Of a stretch of 64,000 bases of DNA, positions 36,124-45,610 are shown one piece after another. Under the pieces are notes generated by a model. The model did no database searches, was not told the DNA's origin, and saw only the letters and a program-made list of their open reading frames with translations. Origin of the DNA: Rhodoplanes azumiensis (GTDB lineage: Bacteria; Pseudomonadota; Alphaproteobacteria; Rhizobiales; Xanthobacteraceae); contig NZ_JBHUIW010000010.1 in assembly GCF_042682915.1 (NCBI RefSeq), positions 62,001 to 126,000 of the forward strand. The letters are read 5' to 3'. Positions within the stretch are counted from its first letter, which is position 1, and every line of letters begins with the position of its first letter. Position numbers and translations under genes: made by a program.

Positions 36124-37836
36124 ATGCCTCGCGCCTCGCACAGACTTCCGACCCCGGTCCGCAGGACGGTCGTCCGGCTGCCGCGCACCCGACCGTGGCC
36201 GGGGGTCGCGGTGGCCCTGCTCGCCGTGCTCGCGCCGGCCGCGCTCGGCCTCGGCCGGGCGGACGCCCAACCGGCGCCGCCGCCCGATCCGTTGGACACC
36301 GTCTATGCCAATGGCGACGCCCCGATCGACGAGGCGACCAAACGCAGCCTCGCCACCACGGAGATGTTCCGGGCGTTCCTGCCGTTGTCCGTCGATCTCT
36401 CCGGCAGCATGCCGCTCCCCGGGCGCCAAGGAAAGCTGCCCTCCTGCACGGCCTGGGCCGTCGCCTATGCGGCGCGCAGCTATTACGTCGCGACCGCCGA
36501 GGGCCGCGACGTGCGCCAGGCCTCGAACGTGCCGAGCCCGGCCTATGTCTATCACCTCGCCCGCACCCAGCAGGATTGCACCGGCACCAGCTTCGTCCGC
36601 AACATCGACGTCCTGCGCCGCGGGGCACCGTCGATGGCGTCCTATCCGTATGTCGACCAGTGCACGGCGCCGCCCGGACCGGGCGTGACGGGACGCCCCG
36701 GCGAGTTCCAGGTGCGCGGCTATCGCCGCATCGACCTCGCTCGGATCGACGACGTGAAGGGACAGCTCGCGCTCTCCAACCCGGTGCTGATCTCGTTCGC
36801 CGACAGCGTCGCGTTCCAGAGGCATCGCGGCGACGGCGTGTTCGCCGAGCCGGACTTCACCGGCCCGCGCGGCTGGCACGCCATGACGCTGACCGGCTAC
36901 GACGACCGCCGCCAGGCGTTCCGGCTGATCAACTCGTGGGGGACGGGCTGGGGCGACCGCGGCTATGCGTGGATCGGCTACGACACGTTCCGCCAAAGAG
37001 TTCGCGAGGCCGGGATCCTGGACGTCGAGCGGTCGGTGCGTCCACCCCCGCCGCCGCCGGTCACGCCCGTCCCGTCGCCGCCGGTCACGCCGGTCCCGAC
37101 ACCCGGCCCGAAGCCTGGCCCGAGCGTCCAGCCGCTGCCACCGCCGGTGCCGCCCGCCGGCCAGGTCGTCGCCGCCGACCTTCCCGAGCTGCGGCGGCTC
37201 GCCTGCGCCAAGGTGACGGCACGGCGCGACGCTGGCCGTACCGTGCTGTCCGGCTTCGTCGCCTCGTCGGATGATCTGGAGACGGTCCGGCGCGCCGCCG
37301 CGTCGCGCCCGGGCTTCGCGATGGGTGACGTCGTCGTCGCGCCGTGGCCGCAATGCGAGGCGCTGCAGACGCTCGACGACGCGCTCGACGTCGCCGACCG
37401 GCCGACCGTCGACATCGGCGGCCGCACCGTGTTGCGCGACGGCGATCCGCTGCGCATTTCGGTGCGCACGCCGAGCCGGCCGCGCTATCTCTATGTCAGC
37501 TACGTGCAGGTCGACGGCACGCTGGTGCATCTGGTGCAGCCGCGCGACGGCAATCCGGCCCCCGCCGAGGCGAGCCGCACGCTCGTCTTCGGCGACGGCT
37601 CCGACGGTCGCGCGCGCGCGACCGTGAGCGCCCCGTTCGGCCGCGAGATGATCATCGCGATCGCCTCGACGACGCCGCTGTTCCCGCGCGCCCTGCCGAC
37701 CCGACAGACCGAGCGCGAGTATCTCTCGGCGCTGCGGCGCGCCCTGCTCGCCCAGCCGTCCGCCTCGGCGGCCGGCGCGACGCCCGGTCGCGACGTCGCC
37801 GCCACCGTGCTGAGCCTGGAGACGCGCGGCCGCTGA
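36124..37836 (+). CDS. exported papain-like (C1) cysteine protease with DUF4384 tail
   Basis: 570 residues. A basic N-terminus and hydrophobic stretch (WPGVAVALLAVLAPAALGLGRADA, ending near 48) form a signal peptide. A C1-type domain (about 85-300) has the full catalytic set: Q102 and C108 in RQGKLPSCTAWA, H252 in GWHAMTLTGYD, N270 in LINSWGTGWGDRGYAWI. A proline-rich linker (306-345) leads to a BON-like segment (AGRTVLSGFVASSDDLETVRRAAASRPG) and a DUF4384-like beta domain (about 440-530). It is likely a periplasmic or secreted protease. It ends 113 bases before a large autotransporter on the same strand, whose passenger it might process; that link is inference. Confidence 0.85.
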   Translation: MPRASHRLPTPVRRTVVRLPRTRPWPGVAVALLAVLAPAALGLGRADAQPAPPPDPLDTVYANGDAPIDEATKRSLATTEMFRAFLPLSVDLSGSMPLPGRQGKLPSCTAWAVAYAARSYYVATAEGRDVRQASNVPSPAYVYHLARTQQDCTGTSFVRNIDVLRRGAPSMASYPYVDQCTAPPGPGVTGRPGEFQVRGYRRIDLARIDDVKGQLALSNPVLISFADSVAFQRHRGDGVFAEPDFTGPRGWHAMTLTGYDDRRQAFRLINSWGTGWGDRGYAWIGYDTFRQRVREAGILDVERSVRPPPPPPVTPVPSPPVTPVPTPGPKPGPSVQPLPPPVPPAGQVVAADLPELRRLACAKVTARRDAGRTVLSGFVASSDDLETVRRAAASRPGFAMGDVVVAPWPQCEALQTLDDALDVADRPTVDIGGRTVLRDGDPLRISVRTPSRPRYLYVSYVQVDGTLVHLVQPRDGNPAPAEASRTLVFGDGSDGRARATVSAPFGREMIIAIASTTPLFPRALPTRQTEREYLSALRRALLAQPSASAAGATPGRDVAATVLSLETRGR

Positions 37837-37910
37837 CCACTGCTGCGCGCATTCCGTGCCCGACTAGCGCGGCCTAGCCCGTGTCATGCCACTGTCATAC
37901 GCCCGACGCT

Positions 37911-37935
37911 ACTGATTAATCCGAGGTTAATCAGT
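37911..37935. promoter_or_regulatory. 25-bp inverted repeat with a CtrA-like site (TTAA-N7-TTAA)
   Basis: ACTGATTAA and TTAATCAGT are perfect 9-base arms around a 7-base centre, 14 bases before the autotransporter ATG. The inner part is TTAA-TCCGAGG-TTAA, which matches the alphaproteobacterial CtrA box TTAA-N7-TTAA(C) except for the last base. It is one of very few AT-rich spots in the region. It may alternatively be an operator of another dimeric regulator. Confidence 0.5.
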
Positions 37936-37949
37936 GATCGGGGGCCGTC

Positions 37950-40900
37950 ATGGCGCGTCTTCTCGCCGGGGTGAGTCGTTTGTCGTTGCTGGTCGCGATG
38001 GCGGCTCTGGCGGCGCCTGCACCGGGCATCGCGGCCGACGTCGTCGTCCCGGCCGGCACCACCGACACGACCGGCAAGACCCTGATCGACGGCGACCGGC
38101 TGATCGTCCAGGACACCGGTGCCTTGTCCGTCAACGGCACCGCGGTGTCGTCGACCGTCACCACGCCGAACGGCATCTCCATCGAGAATGCCGGCATCGT
38201 CGAGTCGACGGCGAGCGGCGGCCGCGCCGTCAACATCGCCGGCAGCAACAACAATCTCCGCCTGATCACGATCGTGAACGCGCCGACCGGCACGATCCGG
38301 TCCGCCGACGACGCGATCCGGGTCAACGCCGACCTGGGCACCGGCAGCGTCGTCACGATCACCAATTCCGGCCTGATCCTGTCGTCCGCGGACGGTCAGG
38401 CGCTGGACCTCGCGGCGATCGCCAGCGGCCGCGCGACGATCACCATCACCAACACGGCGACCGGCGTGATCCGGGCCGTCGGCAACGACGCGATCCGGCC
38501 GGGCAGCGGGAACATCACCATCGCCAACGACGGCCTGATCGACGCCACCGCATCGGCGAGCCGTGCCATCAACACCAATATCGACCTGACGAAGCTCTAC
38601 ACGTTCACGCTGACCAACGGCGCCACCGGCATCATCCAGTCGCAAGACGACGCGGTGCGGATCAACGGCTCGGGCGTCACCGGCGCGTCGACCACGGTCC
38701 AGGTGTCGATCGACAATGCCGGCGTGATCAGGTCGACCGGAGCCGGCTCCGCCGCGGGCCAGGCCATCGACCTCGACAACATCACGTCGTCGGCCGCGCG
38801 CGTCACCATCGTCAACCGCGAAACCGGGGTGATCACGGCCTCCAATGCCGATGCGATCCGGCCGGGCCAGAACTTCACGCTCACGAACTACGGCCGGATC
38901 ATCGCCCTGTCCGAGCCGGTGCCCACCGACCGGCCGAGCTCCGACGGCATCGACCTGCAGGACAACCATACCGGCACGATCTACAATTACGGCCTGATCT
39001 CCGGCGCCAAGGCCGGCATCAATGTCGGCACCGGCAGCACCGTCACGGTCTACAACTACGCCGATGGCACCATCGTCGGCCAGGACGGCTCCGGCGTCGG
39101 CTCCGACAACATCGCGACCGTGTACAACTGGGGCACCATCACGGGGACGATCGACACCACGTCGGCGCGAGGCGACGGCGACGGCATCGACGTCGACGGC
39201 GTCGCCACCATCGTCAACTACGGCCTGATCCAGGGCCTCGGCGCCAAGGGCTGGGACGACGGCGGCCGCCTCAACAACAGCGAGGGCATCGCGATCGGCG
39301 GCGGCTCGGTCACCAATTACGGCACCATCTCGGGCGCCGGCGCCGGCATCGTCGTCAACAACGACTCGACCCTGTCGCGCAGCGGCACCGCCGCGACCAC
39401 GATCGTCAACGCCGCCGGCGCCACCATCGTCGGCCGGTCCAGCTACGCCATCCGGCTCGAGAACAAGACCGGGACGAGCGCCGACGACGACACCATCGTC
39501 AACGCCGGCACGATCATCGGCAACGGCGTCATCCCGGACGCCGGCGCGACCATCTATCTGCAGAGCGGTGCCGTGGACGGCAACTCTGTCGGCACGCTCG
39601 ACGGTGTGGTCTACACGGGCACCGGGTCGGCGCGGTTCATCCGAGGCGACGGCTCGGCGATCCAGATGGGCGAAGGCGCCGACCGGCTGGTGAACTCCGG
39701 CGTGATCGTCGGCAACACCGGGCGCGCCGTGAACATGGAGGGCGGCGACGACACGGTCTCCGTCATGCCGGGCTCGCGGATCGTCGGGCTGGTGAACGGC
39801 GGCGCCGGCACCGACACGCTCGACTATCAGAAAGTCGGCCTGTCCGACGCCAAGAAGGCGGCGCTGCTCGCCGGCGAGACCGTCAATATCGGCGGTACGC
39901 TCTACACGAGCTTCGAGGCGTTCACGGGCGTGTCGCGGTCGTTCTCCTCCTATGCGACGAGCGCGGCGACGAGCGGCGTCGCCTGGACGCTCGACAACGG
40001 CGCGACGACGACCAGCGCGAGCCTCGCCACCCAGGCCCTGATCGACCGTGTCGCGACCGCAACCGACGTCGCCGGCGCGCTGGCGCAGCTCACCCCCGGC
40101 GCCCTTCAGGCTCTCGCGACGATCGGATTGGACACGGCGCTCCAGGCCACCGAGACGATCGGCCAACGGCTGACCCGCTGGCGCGACGGCGGGTCGGGAC
40201 TCGAGGTCCGCGGTCTCGACCAGATCGCCTCGCTGCTCGAGGGCAGCCGGGCCGTGGCCGGGCTGGAGGCGCCCGGATCGGCGGCAGCCGGGCTCGACCC
40301 GCGTCTCGCCGGTGTGTCGACGGCGTTCGCCGCGGCAGAGCCGCCGCGGCGCGGCCATGATGCCTTCGCGGCGCTCGATCCGACCGTGGCCCAGGCCGGC
40401 ATGTCCGTGAAGGCGGTGCCCGGGGCGATCGAATCGCCGTGGGGCGGGTTCGTCCAGGGCAGCGCGGCCACGGTGCGTCGGGGCGCCACGACGACCTCGC
40501 CGCAGACGCGATATCGGTCCGCCGGGGTCACGGCCGGCATCGACTACCGGGTGACGCCGGAAGCGATCCTCGGGGGCTTCGTCGGCTATGGCCGCACCAC
40601 GGCCGATCTCGACGCGTTCGGCAGCAGCGGCACCGTGTCGACCTGGCTCGGCGGCGTCTACGGCGGCTGGCGCCAGGCCGGCTGGTTCGCGCAGGGAACG
40701 GCCCTGTACGGGCGCAGCGACAACGACAGCAGCCGGGTGGCGCTCGGCACCGTCAACACGGGCGGCAGCAGTGGCGATCTGTTCGCCGTGCAGGGGGTGG
40801 TCGGCAAGGATCTGCGGCTCGGCCGGATGCTGGTGAGCCCCGAGCTCGGCCTGCAATACACGCGGGTCACGGTCGGCGGCTTCACGGAGCGCGGCGATGC

Positions 40901-41255
40901 CGCCCTCGCGGTCGGCGAGAGCCGGCTCGACTCGCTGCGCAGCACGCTCGGCGTGCGCGGCCGCACTGTCTTGCACACCGGCCTCGGCGCGGTGACGCCG
41001 GAGTGGCGGGCGTTCTGGCAGCACGAGTATCTGGACGAGACCTGGACCCTCGGCGCCTCGTTCCTCGACGCGTCGTTCGCGCTGCCCTTTGCGACTACGG
41101 TGGGCGCGCCGGGACGCGATTTCGCGCTGCTCGGGGTCGGGCTCACCGCCGGGGCGACCGACCGCCTCCGAGCCTCGATCGATTACGACGTGAAGCTGGG
41201 CGCCGACGACTTCGTGGCCCACGTGATCAGCGGTCGGCTACGCGCCGCCTTCTGA
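37950..41255 (+). CDS. autotransporter with beta-helical passenger
   Basis: 1101 residues. A signal peptide (ARLLAGVSRLSLLVAMAALAAPAPGIAA) is followed by a passenger of about 650 residues made of repeated short units such as VTITNSGLI, TIVNYGLIQG, AGIVVNN and TGTIYNYGLISG, typical of a right-handed beta-helix. A linker with TPGALQALATIGLDTALQATETIGQRL precedes the C-terminal barrel (about 830-1101: WGGFVQGSAATVRRGATTTSPQTRYRSAGVTAGIDY ... ending in GRLRAAF, the aromatic-terminal signature). It is secreted by the type V pathway to the cell surface. No catalytic residues or adhesion motif were recognised, so its role may be adhesion or structural. Confidence 0.93.
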   Translation: MARLLAGVSRLSLLVAMAALAAPAPGIAADVVVPAGTTDTTGKTLIDGDRLIVQDTGALSVNGTAVSSTVTTPNGISIENAGIVESTASGGRAVNIAGSNNNLRLITIVNAPTGTIRSADDAIRVNADLGTGSVVTITNSGLILSSADGQALDLAAIASGRATITITNTATGVIRAVGNDAIRPGSGNITIANDGLIDATASASRAINTNIDLTKLYTFTLTNGATGIIQSQDDAVRINGSGVTGASTTVQVSIDNAGVIRSTGAGSAAGQAIDLDNITSSAARVTIVNRETGVITASNADAIRPGQNFTLTNYGRIIALSEPVPTDRPSSDGIDLQDNHTGTIYNYGLISGAKAGINVGTGSTVTVYNYADGTIVGQDGSGVGSDNIATVYNWGTITGTIDTTSARGDGDGIDVDGVATIVNYGLIQGLGAKGWDDGGRLNNSEGIAIGGGSVTNYGTISGAGAGIVVNNDSTLSRSGTAATTIVNAAGATIVGRSSYAIRLENKTGTSADDDTIVNAGTIIGNGVIPDAGATIYLQSGAVDGNSVGTLDGVVYTGTGSARFIRGDGSAIQMGEGADRLVNSGVIVGNTGRAVNMEGGDDTVSVMPGSRIVGLVNGGAGTDTLDYQKVGLSDAKKAALLAGETVNIGGTLYTSFEAFTGVSRSFSSYATSAATSGVAWTLDNGATTTSASLATQALIDRVATATDVAGALAQLTPGALQALATIGLDTALQATETIGQRLTRWRDGGSGLEVRGLDQIASLLEGSRAVAGLEAPGSAAAGLDPRLAGVSTAFAAAEPPRRGHDAFAALDPTVAQAGMSVKAVPGAIESPWGGFVQGSAATVRRGATTTSPQTRYRSAGVTAGIDYRVTPEAILGGFVGYGRTTADLDAFGSSGTVSTWLGGVYGGWRQAGWFAQGTALYGRSDNDSSRVALGTVNTGGSSGDLFAVQGVVGKDLRLGRMLVSPELGLQYTRVTVGGFTERGDAALAVGESRLDSLRSTLGVRGRTVLHTGLGAVTPEWRAFWQHEYLDETWTLGASFLDASFALPFATTVGAPGRDFALLGVGLTAGATDRLRASIDYDVKLGADDFVAHVISGRLRAAF

Positions 41256-41392
41256 TCCGGGCGCCGGGGCCTCCGGCCGGGACCGCCGATCGTGCGTCCC
41301 GACGACGCGGATCGGCGTCGGCGGGCGCGCGTCCGGTCGATCGGAAAGGCCGGTGCCGGCTGTGCCGCAGGCCCCCGGTCCCGTCGCTCGCA

Positions 41393-41806
41393 TCAGCGAT
41401 TGCGGTAGTACCACGGCAGCGGCTTCTCGCCCTCGTCGGCCGGCTCCGACGGCGCGCACCGAGGCGCGTGTGCCGCCGCGGCAGGCGTCTCCGGGGGCGG
41501 CAGCGGCCGCCCCTCGGCATCGGCGCGCGGCGACACCTGCGAGGCCCAGACCTCGGCGAGGTGGCGGGCGCCGGCGACCGCGATCGCCGCTCCGACCAAT
41601 GCCGTGCCGACGACCGCGACGGTCGCGACGTCCGCACCCATCCCGAGCTTCCGTGCGAGGCCGACGCCCGCGAACGCGCCGACCAGGCCGGCGACGCTGT
41701 CGCCGATCGGGCCGAAGCCGGGCTCCGACGCGACATGGCGCGCCAGCCATCCGGTCGCGGCGCCGACCACGACCATCAGTGCAAGGGTGGCGAAAGGCAA
41801 ATCCAT
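41393..41806 (-). CDS. GlsB/YeaQ/YmgE-like small membrane protein with extended tail
   Basis: 137 residues starting MDLPFATLALMVVVGAATGWLARHVASEPGFGPIGDSVAGLVGAFAGVGLARKLG. The GWLA and GxxGDSxxGxxGA pattern matches transglycosylase-associated/YeaQ proteins, which are normally about 85 residues. Here a third helix (DVATVAVVGTALVGAAIAVAGAR) and a Pro-rich cytoplasmic tail of about 50 residues extend it. Function unknown; homologues are stress-induced. Convergent with the autotransporter gene. Confidence 0.75.
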   Translation of the reverse strand: MDLPFATLALMVVVGAATGWLARHVASEPGFGPIGDSVAGLVGAFAGVGLARKLGMGADVATVAVVGTALVGAAIAVAGARHLAEVWASQVSPRADAEGRPLPPPETPAAAAHAPRCAPSEPADEGEKPLPWYYRNR

Positions 41807-41981
41807 CGGGGGTCTCCGTGACGGGGCACTGAACGCGGATCTCGGGAGCCGTGACGGTCGGACGATGCGGACGGCACCGTCGCCGATGGAGCCGGCGTTC
41901 CGGCGCCCGCCCCTGCATCGGGGCGACGGCATGGCGCGGAGCGCGTCCCGCGTCAAGGTCGCGGCCGTCGTGGCTCCCCCG

Positions 41982-43778
41982 TCAGGGTTCCAGCACGCTG
42001 CGCGCGAGCGCGCGCGCCCGGGCGATCCAGCGGACGAGGCGCGGCCGGCGGCCGCGTGGCACCGGATCGGGCGCGGCGAGGCGCAGGCCGACCCGGGTGA
42101 CACGCCCGCCCGCCTCGGCGCTGACCACCAGGGCGATGGCGCCGAGCGGCACCACGTCGCCGGGATGCGGCGGATGACCCAGCGCCTCGGCGATGTGGTC
42201 GGCGAGCGTGACGTCGCGATCCTCGGCCGCGATCTCCAGCCCGTAGATCTCGGCGAGCGCCCCGAGTTGCACGTCGGCGCCGACGAAGAAGTCGCCGAGC
42301 AGGCGCGGGTCGGGGGCCGGCGGCGGCGGCATCTCGACGAAGAAACGGTCGAGCGCCTGGGCCTTCTCGGGCGGGGCGAGCAGGTAGATGTGGTCGCCCG
42401 GCCGGATCGCGCCGGCTTCGGCGGCCGACAGCACGCGGCTCTCGCGCACCACCAGCACGGGCTTCGCCCAGGACGGCACGATCTTGCGGCGGAGATAGGG
42501 GTTGCCGGTGCCGACGTGGTAGCCGACGAGCTCCTGCTCGAGCTGGCCCGGCAGGTCGAGCTCGACGCGGCGCGGCGCCGGCTCGGCCCGCGGCAGCGCG
42601 ATGCGCAGGAGCTTGGCGGCCGGCGCCAGCGTCCAGCCCTGCACCAGGAGCGACACCAGCACGACGACGAAGCCGATGTTGAAGTAGAGCTCGGCCCGCG
42701 GCAATCCGACCAGCAGCGGGATCGACGCGAGGAAGATGCCGACGGCGCCGCGCAGGCCGACCCACGAGATGAAGGCGCGCTCGCGCCACGAGAAGCGGAA
42801 CGGCGCCAGGCACAGGAACACGGCGACGGGCCGGGCCACGAACATCAGCGTGGCCGCGATGGCGAGCGCCTGCAGGCCGTGCGACATCAGCCGCTCCGGC
42901 CAGGCGAGCAGTCCGAGCAGCACGAACATGGCGATCTGGGCGAGCCAGGTGGCGGCGTCCAGGAAGGCGATGACGGTGTTGTGGGCGCGGGTCGGCCGGT
43001 TGCCGACGATCAGGCCGGCCAGATAGACGGCGAGGAAGCCCGAGGCATGGACGGATTGCGCGAGCCCGAACACGGTGAGGGCCGCCGTGGTGACGAAGGG
43101 CGCGTGCAGGCCCTGCGGCAGCGCCAGCCGGTTCAGCGCCAGCACGGTGACGCGGCCGCCGAGAAGGCCGAACGCGGCGCCGCCGAGCCCCTGGCCGACC
43201 AGGCTCGCGAGCACGGCCGTCCATGGCCGATCGCCCATCACCAGGAGCTCGACCAGCAGCACGGTGAGGAAGATCGCCAGCGGATCGTTGGTGCCGGACT
43301 CGATCTCGATCGTCGCTGCGACGCGCGGCCGCAGGCGAAGGCCGCGGCCGTGCAGCAGGAAGAACACGGCGGCCGCGTCCGTCGAGGCGACGACGGCGCC
43401 GACCAGCAGCGCCTCGAGCCAGGTCAGCCCGAGCACCTGGACGACGACCGGCGCGGTCAGCGCCGCGGTCAGGAACACGCCGATCGAGGCGAGCGTGAGG
43501 GACGGCGCCAGCACGCTGCGAAACGTCGAGAAGCGGGTGCGCAGGCCGCCGTCGAACAGGATCAGCGCGAGCGCCACCGAGCCGACCGTGTAGGCGAGCC
43601 GGACATCGTCGAAGCGCAAGCCGCCGGGGCCGGATTCGCCGGCCGCCATGCCGACCAGGAGGAAGACGAGCAGCAGCGGCGCGCCGAAGCGCAGCGCGAC
43701 GAGGCTCGACAGGATGCCGGCCAGGACCAGAACAGCGCCGAGCAGGATGGAGAGACTGACGGTGTCGAGCGAATCCAT
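41982..43778 (-). CDS. potassium/proton antiporter, NhaP2/CvrA type
   Basis: 598 residues. Twelve or more membrane segments of the CPA1 family from about 10 to 395, with the ion-binding GAVVASTDAAAVFFLL and IEIESGTNDPLAIFLTV blocks. The soluble C-terminus has a TrkA-C-like domain (LPGQLEQELVGYHVGTGNPYLRRKIVPSWAKPVLVVRESRVLSAAEAGAIRPGDHIYLLAPPEKAQALDRFF) and a CorC-like end. It exchanges K+ for H+ across the cytoplasmic membrane. The soluble parts could sense nucleotides. A single-gene unit. Confidence 0.93.
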   Translation of the reverse strand: MDSLDTVSLSILLGAVLVLAGILSSLVALRFGAPLLLVFLLVGMAAGESGPGGLRFDDVRLAYTVGSVALALILFDGGLRTRFSTFRSVLAPSLTLASIGVFLTAALTAPVVVQVLGLTWLEALLVGAVVASTDAAAVFFLLHGRGLRLRPRVAATIEIESGTNDPLAIFLTVLLVELLVMGDRPWTAVLASLVGQGLGGAAFGLLGGRVTVLALNRLALPQGLHAPFVTTAALTVFGLAQSVHASGFLAVYLAGLIVGNRPTRAHNTVIAFLDAATWLAQIAMFVLLGLLAWPERLMSHGLQALAIAATLMFVARPVAVFLCLAPFRFSWRERAFISWVGLRGAVGIFLASIPLLVGLPRAELYFNIGFVVVLVSLLVQGWTLAPAAKLLRIALPRAEPAPRRVELDLPGQLEQELVGYHVGTGNPYLRRKIVPSWAKPVLVVRESRVLSAAEAGAIRPGDHIYLLAPPEKAQALDRFFVEMPPPPAPDPRLLGDFFVGADVQLGALAEIYGLEIAAEDRDVTLADHIAEALGHPPHPGDVVPLGAIALVVSAEAGGRVTRVGLRLAAPDPVPRGRRPRLVRWIARARALARSVLEP

Positions 43779-43856
43779 TCTTGCGCGCGCGCACGTCCTG
43801 CGGTCGGGAAGGGCGAGCGGTCACGATACGGGCGTTCGCGCCGCGGGGCCAGCGCG

Positions 43857-43883
43857 AGATGGCCGGCGCCAGATGGCCGGCGC
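43857..43883. repeat. two-copy 14-base tandem repeat
   Basis: AGATGGCCGGCGC occurs twice with a one-base spacer in the gap between yraN and the antiporter gene. Too short to assign a role. Confidence 0.6.
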
Positions 43884-43965
43884 GACCGCGGTCGCCGCGC
43901 TCGGTCGGTCCGGGGCGGCGCACAGCGCCGAATCCGGAACGACGCTCCGCCCGGCGACCGCGCCG

Positions 43966-44616
43966 TCACTCGCTCGCGTCGAAGGCGCCCTGGAGGTGCT
44001 GCGGCCGGTGGCCGGGCGCGATCAGGATCACGTCGAAGCGCAGCGGCAGGCCGCCGACCTGCGGATGCGCGGCGAGCCAGTGCTTCGCGGCGTCGACGAT
44101 GCGGCCGCGCTGGCGCACCGACACCGACTCGGCGGCGGCGTCGAGCGAGGCGCGCGCCTTCACCTCGACGAACACCACGGTGCCCTTGGACTGCGCCACG
44201 ATGTCGATCTCGCCGACCGGCGTCCTGTAGCGCCGGTCGATGATCCGGTAGCCCTTGGCCCACAGGAACGCGGCCGCCTTGCTCTCCGCCGACAGCCCGA
44301 GCTTCTGGGCCGCCTGACGCTTCGGTGCCGGGCCTTTCTTCGCGACGTCGGGCGGCTCGTCGAACGATCCGGTCTTGAACACGGCGACCGGCCGCATCGT
44401 CGCCGCCCGCGGCGACAGCGGCGCGGGCGTCCCGGCGCGCACCGGCGATCTCGCCGGGCCGATCTCACCGGCGCGCTTCAACGTGCGGCCGGCCGCGCTG
44501 CCGGGGCGGACGCTCTCGGGCACCGCACGGACCGGCTTGCGCGTCGGCGCAGCAGGGTCGGGAGCAGCAGGGGCGGGAGCAGCCGGCTTCGGCGGATCGT
44601 CGTCGTCACGGTTCAT
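43966..44616 (-). CDS. YraN/UPF0102 family protein with long N-terminal extension
   Basis: 216 residues, of which about 105-216 are the YraN endonuclease-like fold: LGLSAESKAAAFLWAKGYRIIDRRYRTPVGEIDIVAQSKGTVVFVEVKAR. The GEID...FVEVKAR pattern is the PD-(D/E)XK core. The first 95 residues are Pro/Ala/Arg-rich and unstructured. The start overlaps the rsmI stop by 11 bases, so translation is coupled; rsmI-yraN is a conserved pair. An internal Met (MRPVAVFK, residue 74) is an alternative start. Function unknown; a role in DNA uptake or repair is inferred for the family. Confidence 0.9.
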   Translation of the reverse strand: MNRDDDDPPKPAAPAPAAPDPAAPTRKPVRAVPESVRPGSAAGRTLKRAGEIGPARSPVRAGTPAPLSPRAATMRPVAVFKTGSFDEPPDVAKKGPAPKRQAAQKLGLSAESKAAAFLWAKGYRIIDRRYRTPVGEIDIVAQSKGTVVFVEVKARASLDAAAESVSVRQRGRIVDAAKHWLAAHPQVGGLPLRFDVILIAPGHRPQHLQGAFDASE

Positions 44617-45610
44617 CGGACGTCTCCCGGCCGAGCGCCAGCGCGCGTTGATAGACGGTGCGGCGCGGCTCGCCGGTCGCCGCCGCGACAGCCGCGACGG
44701 CGTCCTTGAGCGAGCCGGTGCGCATCGCCGCGGCCAGCTTCCGGTCGATCTCCTCGGCCGAGACCGGCGCGTCGGCGGCAGGCCCGCCGATCACCAGCAC
44801 GACCTCGCCGCGCGTCTCGGCGCCCTCGGCATAGGATTTCGCGAGCCCGGCGAGGTCGCCACGCCGCACCTCCTCGTGCAGCTTGGTCAGCTCGCGGCAC
44901 ACCGCCGCCTCGCGCGGCCCGAGCCCCGCGGCGAGATCGGCGAGCGCCTCGGCGAGCCGCGGCCCGGTCTCGAACAGCACCAGGGTCGCAGGGATGGCCG
45001 CGATCTCGGCGATCCGGCTGCGGCGCGGGCCGCCGCGCGCGGGCAAAAATCCTTCGAAGAAGAACCGGTCGGTCGGCAGCCCGGCGACGGCGAGCGCGGT
45101 CAGCACGGCGGACGGCCCCGGCACGGCGGTGACCGGAAAGCCCGCCTCGCGGGCCTCGCGCACCAGCCGGAAGCCGGGATCGGAGACCAGCGGCGTGCCG
45201 GCGTCCGACACCAGCGCCACCGACTCGCCGGCGGCGAGCCGGGCAAGGATCTTCGGCCGCGCCTGCGCGGCATTGTGCTCGTGATAGGCGGTCAGCGGCC
45301 GGGCGATGCCGTAGCGGGCGAGCAGCTTGCGAGTCACGCGTGTGTCCTCGCAGGCGATCAGGTCGGCGGCCGCGAGCGTGAACAAAGCGCGCAGCGAGAC
45401 GTCCTCCAGATGGCCGATCGGCGTCGCCACGACGAACAGCCCGCCGGCGAGCGGCGGCGCCCGCCGCGGCGCGCCGAACAGCACGACGCTGCGCTCGCCC
45501 GCGGCGGCGTCCGCCGGATCGAGGTGCTCCAGCCCATCCGGCCCCGCACCGTCCTGAAGGCCGTCCTGCTGATCGCGGGCTTGCTGGTCGTGATCTCGCG
45601 CGGCGCTCAT
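44606..45610 (-). CDS. rsmI: 16S rRNA (cytidine(1402)-2'-O)-methyltransferase
   Basis: 334 residues. Tetrapyrrole-methylase fold: GGLFVVATPIGHLEDVSLRALFTLAAADLIACEDTRVTRKLLARYGI, then VSDAGTPLVSDPGFRLVREA and GPSAVLTALAVAGLPTDRFFFEGFLP. It 2'-O-methylates C1402 of 16S rRNA with SAM. The first 50 residues are not conserved, so the true start may be further in. It forms an operon with yraN (11-base overlap) and is divergent from an LpoA-like lipoprotein gene, as usual in alphaproteobacteria. Confidence 0.95.
   Translation of the reverse strand: MSAARDHDQQARDQQDGLQDGAGPDGLEHLDPADAAAGERSVVLFGAPRRAPPLAGGLFVVATPIGHLEDVSLRALFTLAAADLIACEDTRVTRKLLARYGIARPLTAYHEHNAAQARPKILARLAAGESVALVSDAGTPLVSDPGFRLVREAREAGFPVTAVPGPSAVLTALAVAGLPTDRFFFEGFLPARGGPRRSRIAEIAAIPATLVLFETGPRLAEALADLAAGLGPREAAVCRELTKLHEEVRRGDLAGLAKSYAEGAETRGEVVLVIGGPAADAPVSAEEIDRKLAAAMRTGSLKDAVAAVAAATGEPRRTVYQRALALGRETSDEP

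Noticed and set aside
37884..41222. A continuous 1112-codon open frame antisense to the autotransporter
   Set aside because: It is a by-product of high GC and biased codon use; it has no ribosome site or family motif and mirrors the beta-helix repeats.
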